Below, in pieces: positions 56,137-64,000 of a DNA stretch of 64,000 bases. How positions within the stretch are numbered: the stretch's first letter is position 1; the number at the start of each line of letters is the position of its first letter. The stretch comes from Streptomyces sp. CB02414 (lineage in GTDB: Bacteria; Actinomycetota; Actinomycetes; Streptomycetales; Streptomycetaceae), in the NCBI RefSeq assembly GCF_001905385.1, contig NZ_LIPF01000002.1:558001-622000 (forward strand), given 5' to 3'. Made by a program: the position numbers and the translations under genes. The notes below the pieces were generated by a model that saw nothing but the letters and a program-made list of their open reading frames with translations, was not told where the DNA came from and did no database searches.

Positions 56137-56880
56137 TCAGACCAGCCGCCGCGCCGTCGCCCACCGGGTCAGCTCGTGCCGGTTGGACAGCTGGAGCTTG
56201 CGCAGCACCGCCGAGACGTGGGACTCGACCGTCTTCACCGAGATGTACAGCTGCTTGGCGATCTCCTTGTACGCGTAGCCGCGGGCGATCAGGCGCAGCA
56301 CCTCGCGCTCGCGCTGGGTGAGGCGGTCGAGGTCCTCGTCGACCGGCGGGGCGTCGGTCGACGCGAACGCGTCGAGGACGAACCCCGCCAGGCGCGGGGA
56401 GAAGACGGCGTCGCCCTCCTGCACGCGGAAGACGGAATCGACCAGGTCCGTGCCGGTGATCGTCTTGGTCACATAGCCCCGGGCACCGCCGCGGATCACG
56501 CCGATGACGTCCTCCGCCGCGTCCGAGACGGAGAGGGCGAGGAAGCGGACGGGCCGCTCCGTGTCGCTCATCAAGGGGGCACAGCGGCGCAGCACTTCGA
56601 CGCCGCCGCCACCGGGGAGGTGGACGTCGAGCAGCACCACTTCGGGCCGGGTGGCGGTGATGACGGTGACGGCCTGGTCGACGTCGGCGGCCTCACCGAC
56701 GACCTCCACACCGGTCTGCGCGGTCTGACCGATCTCGGCCTGGACGCCGGTGCGGAACATACGGTGGTCGTCGACGAGCACCACACGCACGTGACGCTCC
56801 CCCGCGCCCGCGTTCGCCGGCTGTGCGGGCTCGGCCGCCTCTCCCGCCGCCGTTCCGTTCGCCTCGGTCGGGTCGCTCAT
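56137..56880 (-). CDS. LuxR/NarL-type response regulator of a PspC-linked two-component system
   Basis: The 247-residue regulator has a receiver domain (RVVLVDDHRMFRTG, phosphorylation Asp in VVLLDVHLPGGGG, Lys in GYVTKTITG) and a C-terminal LuxR helix-turn-helix (LTQREREVLRLIARGYAYKE, TVESHVSAVLRKLQL). The ATG at 56880 overlaps the kinase stop (ATGA), and its stop lies 6 bp from the convergent NlpC/P60 gene. It would act on the divergent PspC/LiaF-like gene, where direct repeats of ATCAGGGTC are present. The layout recalls LiaR/VraR envelope-stress regulators. Confidence 0.93.
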   Translation of the reverse strand: MSDPTEANGTAAGEAAEPAQPANAGAGERHVRVVLVDDHRMFRTGVQAEIGQTAQTGVEVVGEAADVDQAVTVITATRPEVVLLDVHLPGGGGVEVLRRCAPLMSDTERPVRFLALSVSDAAEDVIGVIRGGARGYVTKTITGTDLVDSVFRVQEGDAVFSPRLAGFVLDAFASTDAPPVDEDLDRLTQREREVLRLIARGYAYKEIAKQLYISVKTVESHVSAVLRKLQLSNRHELTRWATARRLV

Positions 56881-58184
56881 GACGTCTTCTCCGCCCTCTC
56901 CATCTCCAGCTCGACCTCCGTGCCGCCGTCCGGCACCGCGCGCAGCCGCGCCGTGCCGCCGTTGCGCTCCATGCGGCCGATGATCGATTCTCTGACACCC
57001 ATCCGGTCGGCGGGTATCGAGTCGAGGTCGAAGCCGGGACCGCGGTCCCGGACGGACACGAAGACCGTCCTGCCCTCGACCTCGGCGTAGACCTGAACGG
57101 CGCCGCCCTCGCCACCGTACTTGGCGGCGTTCACCATGGCCTCGCGTCCGGCCTGCATCTGTGCCCCGATCCTCTCGTCGAGCGGGCAGTCGCCGACGAC
57201 CACCACCTCGATGGGGACGCCGTGCTTGTCCTCGACCTCGGCCGCGTTGCGCTTGACGGCCTCGGCGAGGGTGGTGGGCTCGTCGTCCTCGTCCTTGCCG
57301 TTGCCCTCCGGTTTGTAGAGCCAGGCGCGCAGGTCCCGCTCCTGGGCACGGGCGAGGCGGCGCACCTCCCCCGCGTTCTCCGCGTTGCGCTGGATCAGGG
57401 TCAGGGTGTGCAGCACCGAGTCGTGGACGTGGGCGGCGACCTCGGCCCGCTCCTGCGCGCGGATGCGCATCAGCCGCTCCTCGGAGAGGTCCTGGGTCAT
57501 GCGCACCAGGTAGGGGCCGGCGAGGAGCGTTATACCGACGAGGACGGCGAGCGCGGCCTGGAGCACGGAGCCGAGGTGGGCGGCGGACCCCTGGAGGACG
57601 AAGATGCCGGTGACGCCCGCCGTCACCAGCAGGACGCCGGCCACGGAGCGCAGCAGGGTGACGGTCCGCCGGTGGCGTCCCACCTCGGCCCAGCGGGCCC
57701 GGCGGGCGTTGTCCGCCTGGCGCCAGACGAGGGCGACACCGGCACCGACGAGGACGGTCGGCCAGAGGTAGGCCTTCGCTCCGCCGCCGAGGTCGACATT
57801 GCCCACGAAGACCAGGGCCACGACGACCATGAGGAGCAGAGCGACGATCTGGCCCTTGTCCGGCTTGCGGGCGACGAGTCTGCGCCGGCCGTCCGGCGCG
57901 GTCTCCGCGGTGACGAGGGACGGCGGCTTCTGGGAGTCGACGCCGCCGACACCCAGCGGCACGAAGAACCAGAACGCCGCGTACAACAGCGCGCCGAGCC
58001 CGTCGGCCATGAACAGGCCGACGAAGGCGAACCGCACCCAGATGACGGGCAGCCCCAGATGCCCGGCGAGCCCCCGCGCCACCCCGCCGAGCCAGCGTCC
58101 GTCGCTGCTGCGGTAGAGCTTGCGCGGCGGCCGCGGTTCGACGAGTGGCGCTGCTGCGGCTTCCGGCATGACACTGATGGTCAC
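56877..58184 (-). CDS. Sensor histidine kinase with N-terminal PspC domain
   Basis: The 435-residue kinase has residues about 20-80 as a PspC domain (RSSDGRWLGGVARGLAGHLG, VGLFMADGLGALLYAAFWFF), then several transmembrane helices. A HisKA_3 dimerisation domain follows, with the phospho-acceptor in VAAHVHDSVLHTLTLIQR, and then an HATPase domain (REAMVNAAKYGG, DRGPGFDLDS). A PspC domain fused directly to the sensor is characteristic of actinobacteria and suggests envelope-stress sensing through membrane state. The start is GTG 58184 or ATG 58169; neither has a strong ribosome site. It is coupled to the response regulator by ATGA. Confidence 0.92.
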   Translation of the reverse strand: MTISVMPEAAAAPLVEPRPPRKLYRSSDGRWLGGVARGLAGHLGLPVIWVRFAFVGLFMADGLGALLYAAFWFFVPLGVGGVDSQKPPSLVTAETAPDGRRRLVARKPDKGQIVALLLMVVVALVFVGNVDLGGGAKAYLWPTVLVGAGVALVWRQADNARRARWAEVGRHRRTVTLLRSVAGVLLVTAGVTGIFVLQGSAAHLGSVLQAALAVLVGITLLAGPYLVRMTQDLSEERLMRIRAQERAEVAAHVHDSVLHTLTLIQRNAENAGEVRRLARAQERDLRAWLYKPEGNGKDEDDEPTTLAEAVKRNAAEVEDKHGVPIEVVVVGDCPLDERIGAQMQAGREAMVNAAKYGGEGGAVQVYAEVEGRTVFVSVRDRGPGFDLDSIPADRMGVRESIIGRMERNGGTARLRAVPDGGTEVELEMERAEKTS

Positions 58185-58204
58185 ACGGCCCCGGGAGCCG
58201 GAGC

Positions 58205-58307
58205 ATCAGGGTCGGCCCCCTAGACTCCCCTGATCTTCGGACCGCGGGCCCTTCGAACGCTCCCCCGGCGCCGGCTCAGGGCCGATATCAGGGTCCGACC
58301 AGGGTCG
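58205..58307. promoter_or_regulatory. ATCAGGGTC repeats between the kinase and PspC/LiaF-like genes
   Basis: ATCAGGGTC occurs at 58205-58213 and 58287-58295, and a third copy reads CCAGGGTCG at 58299-58307. CCCTGAT at about 58228 gives an inverted copy near the first. They sit in the divergent promoter and are candidate sites for the LuxR-type regulator. The assignment is inference. Confidence 0.4.
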
Positions 58308-58349
58308 AACCGACTGCCGCCTCGGCGCCGCGCCCGTCACCATGGACTC

Positions 58350-59777
58350 ATGACAGATCACGAGCACGCCGCGACGGGTCCGGGACCCGGCCCCGGCCCG
58401 CGCCCACCGCAGGGCACCGGGCCGCAGGATGCCGCGCCCGCCGCGGATGCCACGGGTGCCGGAGCCGCCCCGGGCGCCACCGCCGGAGCCGACGGCGACG
58501 CCCCCGGACCGCCTCACCGGTTCCGGCGCGACCGGCGGCACAAGACGTTCGGCGGCGTGTGCGCCGGCCTCGGGCGTCAGTGCGACATGGACCCGGTGAT
58601 CTTCCGGATCACGCTCGCGGTGCTCTCCGCGACCGGCGGCATCGGCCTCATCTTCTACGGCTTCGCCTGGCTCTTCGTCCCGTACGACGACGAGGAGGAG
58701 AACGAGCTGCGCAAGCTGCTGACCGGCCGAGTCGACGGCCAGGCCCTGGCGGCCGTGCTGTTCGCCCTGGTCGGCTGCGGGGTCTTCCTGACGATGCTGA
58801 ACAACGGCGGAGTTCTGACCTTCGCCGTGGTGCTGTCCCTGGTTCTCGCCGGCGCCGGGTACTGGTCACGGCACCGGCGCACTCCCGACCCCGACCCCCT
58901 GGCCACTCAGGCCGTCGCCGACGCCCCGCCCGAGGCTCAGGCACCGCCGATCATGTACACCTGGCCCTCCTGGTGGCGCGAGCCCATAGTCAAGGACGGC
59001 AGCCACGTCGGCGGGACCGGATATCTGTGGGGCCCGCCGGACTCCGAGGACCGTGACATCGCGGCGGCCGTCAACATCGGTCGCGGTGCCCCGGGCGACC
59101 GCGTCCCCGTGGGCGACCGGCGCCCCCGCACCCCGCAGCCGCGCGGCCCTCGCGGCATCGGCGGCTGGATCTTCCTCCTCGCGCTGCTCGCCGGATTCCT
59201 CGGCACCCGCCTGACGTGGGACGAGCAGCCGCTCGGCACGAGCCTGCAGACCGGCCTGGCCTGCGCGCTCGCCGTCTTCGGCGTCGGCATCGCGGTCAGC
59301 GCCTTCCTGGGGCGCACAGGGGCCGGTTCCATCTTCCTCGCGATCATCACGGCAGGCCTGCTGGCCGGCTCCGCCACCCTGCCCAAGGACGTCGGCACCG
59401 ACTGGGTCCGAAGGACTTGGGAGCCCACGACCGTGGCCGGCGTGCGCGAGCAGTACGACATCGGGGCAGGTACCGGCACCCTGGACCTGTCCCGGCTGGA
59501 TCTGGCCGAGGGACAGACGGTGACCACCCGGGCCGACGTGGGGATGGGCCGAATACAGGTCGTGGTGCCGCCGGACGTGACCGTGCGGCTGAGCGTCGAG
59601 GTGGGTGTGGGCGACATCCAGTTGCCCGGCGACGACAAGAAGGACGTGGACGTGGCGCCGGGCAAGCACAAGGAGGTCACCCTGCCCCCCACGGCGGACG
59701 GCGAGAACGCCGGCACGCTCGACCTCGACCTCCAGGTCGGCGTCGGACAGGCGGAGGTGACCCGTGCTGCGTCATAG
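58350..59777 (+). CDS. PspC-domain membrane protein with LiaF-like C-terminal domain
   Basis: The 475-residue protein has a Pro/Gly/Ala-rich N-terminus and a PspC domain at about residues 60-115 (FGGVCAGLGRQCDMDPVIFR, FYGFAWLFVP). Several transmembrane helices follow. The C-terminal extracytoplasmic beta-rich region (LDLSRLDLAEGQTVTTRADV, GMGRIQVVVPPDVTVRLSVE, VGDIQLPG) resembles the LiaF cell-wall-active-antibiotic response domain. In LiaFSR systems this type of protein restrains or tunes the kinase. It is divergent from the kinase-regulator operon, completing a LiaFSR-like set. The stop overlaps the next small gene. Confidence 0.88.
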   Translation: MTDHEHAATGPGPGPGPRPPQGTGPQDAAPAADATGAGAAPGATAGADGDAPGPPHRFRRDRRHKTFGGVCAGLGRQCDMDPVIFRITLAVLSATGGIGLIFYGFAWLFVPYDDEEENELRKLLTGRVDGQALAAVLFALVGCGVFLTMLNNGGVLTFAVVLSLVLAGAGYWSRHRRTPDPDPLATQAVADAPPEAQAPPIMYTWPSWWREPIVKDGSHVGGTGYLWGPPDSEDRDIAAAVNIGRGAPGDRVPVGDRRPRTPQPRGPRGIGGWIFLLALLAGFLGTRLTWDEQPLGTSLQTGLACALAVFGVGIAVSAFLGRTGAGSIFLAIITAGLLAGSATLPKDVGTDWVRRTWEPTTVAGVREQYDIGAGTGTLDLSRLDLAEGQTVTTRADVGMGRIQVVVPPDVTVRLSVEVGVGDIQLPGDDKKDVDVAPGKHKEVTLPPTADGENAGTLDLDLQVGVGQAEVTRAAS

Positions 59778-60006
59778 GTTCCAGCCCGGACGGCTGGTCG
59801 CCGGCTTCTTCCTGACCCTGGCGGGCGTCGTCTACGCGGGCGATGCGGGCGGGCTCTGGGAGACGCCGTGGTTCGTCGTGATCCCCCTCGTGGTGGGCGG
59901 CCTCTGCACGGCGGGAGCGGTCGGCGTCCTGGCCCGGTCCGTGCACCGGCGCCGGGGAAGGCTCCGGGCGAAGGCGGACGGGCCGCGGGCGGACCTGCCC
60001 GGCTGA
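59764..60006 (+). CDS. Small two-helix membrane protein
   Basis: The 80-residue protein starts with GTG at 59764, overlapping the PspC/LiaF-like gene by 14 bp. It has two hydrophobic segments (LVAGFFLTLAGVVYAG and FVVIPLVVGGLCTAGAVGVL) and a basic Arg-rich tail. The overlap implies co-translation and a shared envelope role. No family is recognised. Confidence 0.8.
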   Translation: MLRHRFQPGRLVAGFFLTLAGVVYAGDAGGLWETPWFVVIPLVVGGLCTAGAVGVLARSVHRRRGRLRAKADGPRADLPG

Positions 60007-60029
60007 CGTCCACCGTCCTGCCACCCCGA

Positions 60030-60059
60030 CCGGCACCGGCACCGGCACCGGCACCGGCA
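60030..60059. repeat. CCGGCA hexamer tandem repeat (five copies)
   Basis: Five exact copies of CCGGCA lie between two membrane-protein genes, the same unit as at 45387-45414. Confidence 0.9.
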
Positions 60060-60193
60060 GCCCACCTGGACGGAAGCCTGTCGAAACCGACAGGAAGAAA
60101 CCGGCCGGAGGAGGATTGAGCGGCGCCTCGGCGTCGTACGTATGGACCTATGAGGGGGTCTCGGCACGCGCGGGCGAGAGGCGGCTGGCAGTG

Positions 60194-60724
60194 ATGACTC
60201 ACGGCATGCGGACGGATGCGTACACCTCACATCCGGACGGCGGCGGAGGCTGGCGGGACCAGGCCACCCGCTACGCCCTCCTGCCGCTGCGGATCTTCCT
60301 GGGCGTCACCTTCGTCTACGCCGGTCTCGACAAGCTCACCGACAGCGCCTTCATGAAGGACTCCGGGGCCGGCTCCGTAGGCGACATGATGCGGACGGTC
60401 CGCGACTCCTCGGCCATCCCGGGCCTGGTCGACCTGGCCCTGAAGAGCCCCTCCGGGTTCGGTTACGCCATCGCCCTGGGCGAGCTGGCCGTCGGCATCG
60501 GCACGCTGCTCGGGCTGCTGACCCGGCTCGCCGCGCTCGGCGGCGCCCTGATCTCGCTCAGCCTCTGGCTGACCGTCAGCTGGGCCTCCGACCCCTACTA
60601 CTACGGCAACGATCTCGCCTACCTCATGGCCTGGATCCCCCTCGTACTGGCGGGCGCCCCGCTGCTGTCACTGGACGCCGCATTGCGCTCCCGACGACAC
60701 CGGAGGACGGGCGGGTACCGGTAG
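60194..60724 (+). CDS. DoxX-family membrane protein
   Basis: The 176-residue protein has the DoxX pattern: a first helix with LRIFLGVTFVYAGLDKLTD, then a short loop and three more helices (YAIALGELAVGIGTLLGLLT, LGGALISLSLWLTV, YLMAWIPLVLAGAPLLSLDA). DoxX proteins act in redox or thiol stress and membrane quinol chemistry. The ATG at 60194 is preferred; a TTG at 60116 directly behind GAGGAGGA would add 26 residues and cannot be excluded. Confidence 0.85.
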   Translation: MTHGMRTDAYTSHPDGGGGWRDQATRYALLPLRIFLGVTFVYAGLDKLTDSAFMKDSGAGSVGDMMRTVRDSSAIPGLVDLALKSPSGFGYAIALGELAVGIGTLLGLLTRLAALGGALISLSLWLTVSWASDPYYYGNDLAYLMAWIPLVLAGAPLLSLDAALRSRRHRRTGGYR

Positions 60725-60755
60725 GACCACCCTCCCCGGCCCACGCCCGCGCCGG

Positions 60756-62051
60756 TCAGTCCGTCACGTCGATCGCGTACCGGTTGGTCTCCACCCCCGC
60801 GCTCGTGACGACCTGGACGTCCACCCGGCCCGGTTCGACGTCCGCCGGGACGGGGACCGTCAGCAGGTCGTCCGTGGGGTTGCTGAAGCCGCCGGTGACC
60901 GGGACCAGGGGTACGTGGACGTTGACCGCGCCGATGCGGACGACCATGCGAGACAGGCGGTCCGCGCGCTGGGCACCCGGCGGTACGAAACCGGCACCAC
61001 GAATCTCGATGTCGTCCCCCGTGCGGATCGGCGCGTCCAGGTCGCCCGCCTCCCGGGCCCGGACCACGGAGAGGATCACGGGGCGCCCGCCCTCCGCGTA
61101 CTTGCCGGCCACGTAGGTCGCGGCCGACACCAGCACCACCACCGCCAGACCCCACGGCAGGTCGGGCAGCTGGTCCGGGCGCCGGGCCAGCCGTACCGCC
61201 GCGAAGACGAGGGCGACCGTGCTGATCACGACGTACTGGATGTCGGCGAAGGTGCCGCGTCCGGCGTCGTCCGTCAGAAGATCGGAGGCGCGCGGCCGGT
61301 CCGCCCGTACCTTCTGCAGCCGCTGGGCCAGGACCCGCAGTCCGACCACCCGCCGTACGAGGACGGCGATCCCGCACACCACCGCGAGCACCGTCACCGC
61401 ACCGGCTCCGCGGGCCAGTTCCAGCCCGGAGACCAGCGCGTCGCGCCGGGCGTGCCCCGAGGCGAGGGCCAGCTGTCCGGCCAGGACGAGCACGGCGTAG
61501 GCGACGAACAGCACCCAGGCCGCCGCCACGGCGCGGGACGTGGAGAGGCGGTTGTCCTCACCGATCACCGGGGCCAGCGCCCCGCCCCGCGCCCGGTGGA
61601 ACCACGACGCCGCCGTCAGCGCCCCCGCCACCACCAGCGCCGCCGAGAGCCCCGCGGTCCGCGCGGCCGTCCAGCCGCCGCCGACGGCGGTGAGCGCCTG
61701 TACGAGGAGCAGCAGCACGACCCCGCCCCACACGACGGTCACCGTGCGACGCCCGAGGCCCGCGAGCCATGCCTCGCCCTCGGCACGGCCCCGCTCGGCG
61801 ACTTGTTCCGCGGACTGGGTCAGCTCCTCCGAGACCCACTGCCGGGAGGCGGAGGCGGAGTGGGCCACCGCGGCCGGCAGCCCTTGCCCGGCCGCGAACT
61901 CGTCCCGCCGCGACAGGAACGCCGCGACCGCCCGGCGATGCCCCTCCCGGGCGCCGTGCGGGCAGTCCCCGCAGGTGCAGCCGCCCCCGTGCGCAGCTCC
62001 GTACGCGCCCCTGCCCGAGCCGCTCCCGCGTCTCGCCTCCTGCACCGCCAC
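60756..62051 (-). CDS. Large integral membrane protein with extracellular beta domain
   Basis: The protein has about 431 residues when started at the GTG at 62051; earlier starts to 62132 are possible. An N-terminal Cys-rich stretch (GGGCTCGDCPHG) precedes roughly eight hydrophobic helices. A C-terminal beta-rich domain (DDIEIRGAGFVPPGAQRAD, TVPVPADVEPGRVDVQVVTS) resembles an IPT/TIG or Ig-like fold. No enzyme motif is recognised. The three closely spaced cysteines before the first helix may bind metal. The start is uncertain. Confidence 0.7.
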   Translation of the reverse strand: MAVQEARRGSGSGRGAYGAAHGGGCTCGDCPHGAREGHRRAVAAFLSRRDEFAAGQGLPAAVAHSASASRQWVSEELTQSAEQVAERGRAEGEAWLAGLGRRTVTVVWGGVVLLLLVQALTAVGGGWTAARTAGLSAALVVAGALTAASWFHRARGGALAPVIGEDNRLSTSRAVAAAWVLFVAYAVLVLAGQLALASGHARRDALVSGLELARGAGAVTVLAVVCGIAVLVRRVVGLRVLAQRLQKVRADRPRASDLLTDDAGRGTFADIQYVVISTVALVFAAVRLARRPDQLPDLPWGLAVVVLVSAATYVAGKYAEGGRPVILSVVRAREAGDLDAPIRTGDDIEIRGAGFVPPGAQRADRLSRMVVRIGAVNVHVPLVPVTGGFSNPTDDLLTVPVPADVEPGRVDVQVVTSAGVETNRYAIDVTD

Positions 62052-62410
62052 GCCCGACGCCCGCCTTCCCCGACCCCTGCGACAACCCCGCGCACACCGC
62101 GGTGGAACCCAGCAACGACACCCGCACGACATGCGCGCGACGTCCGCACGGCACCGGCCCGGGCTTCCACCGCGCCGGCCGCGGCGGAAGCCCTAAGTCC
62201 CGTGGGACGGAAGCGAATTGTGCCGTACGGAGCCCCCTGCGCGCCCGCCGCCCCGGCCCGCACTGCCCGGCGCGGGTGACACGCGGCCCCGCCGTGTTGA
62301 CCCGACCGGGCGAACCGGCGACCGGTCGACGACGGACAGACGACGACAGACGAGGGACCCGGTTGCGATACCGGACACAGGATGTCGCCTTTCGGGTTCA
62401 CACTCGTCGT
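62052..62410. other. Divergent promoter region
   Basis: A gap of about 360 bp. No gene or strong hairpin is supported. CGACGACGGACAGACGACGA and CAGACGAGGG form short imperfect repeats near 62327. The flavin-binding-like gene starts at 62411 without an obvious ribosome site, so its mRNA may be leaderless. Confidence 0.45.
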
Positions 62411-62920
62411 ATGACTGACAGCGCCGCACCGGGCACCGCACCCGGCCCCACCGTGAACTGGTCGCACTTCGCCACCGCCGAACCCGCGCTCGCCGCCACC
62501 GTCGAGGCGCGCTTCGGCGCGTACACCCACCACGTCCTCGCCACCCTGCGCAAGGACGGCTCGCCGCGCACCACCGGCCTGGAGGTGCGTTTCCTGGGCG
62601 GCGAGCTGTGGCTCGGCATGATGCCGGGCTCGGTGAAGGCGCTCGACCTGCGCCGTGACCCGCGGTTCGCGTTGCAGGCGAACCCGGGGGACGGGACCGG
62701 GATGGGCGGCGGGGACGTACGGATCGGCGGGCGGGCGGTCGAGGTCGAGGACGCGGCGACGCGGGCCCGGTACGTGAAAGAGGTGGAACCGCCGGAGCCG
62801 TTCCACCTCTTCCGGACCGAGCTGACGGAGGTCGTGCGGACCTGCGTGGAGGACGACGCGTACCTCGCCGTCCAGATCTGGCAGCCCGGGAAGCCCCTGC
62901 GCGCCGTCAGGCGCGCCTAG
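62411..62920 (+). CDS. Pyridoxamine 5'-phosphate oxidase-like flavin-binding protein
   Basis: The 169-residue split-barrel protein has HHVLATLRKDGSPRTTGLEV followed by GGELWLGMMPGSVKALDLRR and DPRFALQAN, the usual order of the PNPOx-like FMN- or F420-binding fold. F420-dependent reductases and haem-degrading enzymes also belong here, and actinobacteria favour F420, so cofactor and substrate are open. The ATG at 62411 has no clear ribosome site. It converges with guaA 11 bp downstream. Confidence 0.85.
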   Translation: MTDSAAPGTAPGPTVNWSHFATAEPALAATVEARFGAYTHHVLATLRKDGSPRTTGLEVRFLGGELWLGMMPGSVKALDLRRDPRFALQANPGDGTGMGGGDVRIGGRAVEVEDAATRARYVKEVEPPEPFHLFRTELTEVVRTCVEDDAYLAVQIWQPGKPLRAVRRA

Positions 62921-62931
62921 GGGTTACCCGG

Positions 62932-64000
<1,069 letters not shown>

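Overview
The window is about 72% GC or higher, its codons strongly favour G or C in the third position, starts are often GTG or TTG, and many neighbouring genes overlap by ATGA or GTGA. Gene content and order (trpS, glyA, betaine uptake, mdh, folD, purHN, sucCD, icmB, pcrA, NlpC/P60 hydrolases, guaA) match the conserved core arm of a Streptomyces chromosome. I see no prophage, CRISPR array, rRNA or tRNA gene, and only one small MITE-like element.

Layout. 1-7.5 kb: a partial 2'-5' RNA ligase-like gene, trpS, glyA behind a ZTP (pfl) riboswitch, a lipoprotein/glutathionylspermidine-synthase-like pair resembling enterobacterial YgiB/YgiC, and a MocR regulator divergent from an AhpD-like and an ICL/PEPM-like gene. 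7.5-14.7 kb: one five-gene operon joining choline-to-betaine oxidation (betB, betA) to a betaine ABC importer whose two permease domains are fused. 15-19.4 kb: mdh with a strong inverted repeat in its promoter, an HTH-DUF2690 membrane protein, and folD-DUF3017. 20.4-25.6 kb: two paralogous modules, each an FHA-like protein translationally coupled to a membrane Ser/Thr kinase. One kinase ends in a transglycosylase-like domain, the other in a peptidoglycan-binding domain, and a small secreted protein lies between them. 25.7-34.4 kb: purH-purN, a PerM-like protein, an XRE-sigma-like-TM fusion, and sucD-sucC.

34.8-45.3 kb: two secreted proteins of unknown function, then a MoxR AAA ATPase / DUF5682 / VWA operon facing a SWIM zinc-finger / DUF5691 operon. 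Their shared promoter region holds a perfect 13-bp inverted repeat. Each arm contains a copy of the actinobacterial LexA-independent DNA-damage (RecA-NDp/PafBC) promoter element. A textbook copy of the same element precedes pcrA at 51.7 kb. This suggests that the poorly understood MoxR-VWA-SWIM system is damage-inducible and is the strongest lead in the window.

45.5-64 kb: icmB, a secreted lipase, an M23 endopeptidase, pcrA, a c-di-AMP riboswitch controlling an NlpC/P60 hydrolase, a TDT transporter, the MITE-like element, a second NlpC/P60 gene, a LiaFSR-like envelope-stress cluster (PspC-fused histidine kinase, LuxR-type regulator, PspC/LiaF-like protein), DoxX and flavin-binding-like proteins, and the 3' part of guaA. 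Cell-wall remodelling and its signalling is a recurring theme. All function calls come from reading the sequence and recalled family knowledge; no search was run.
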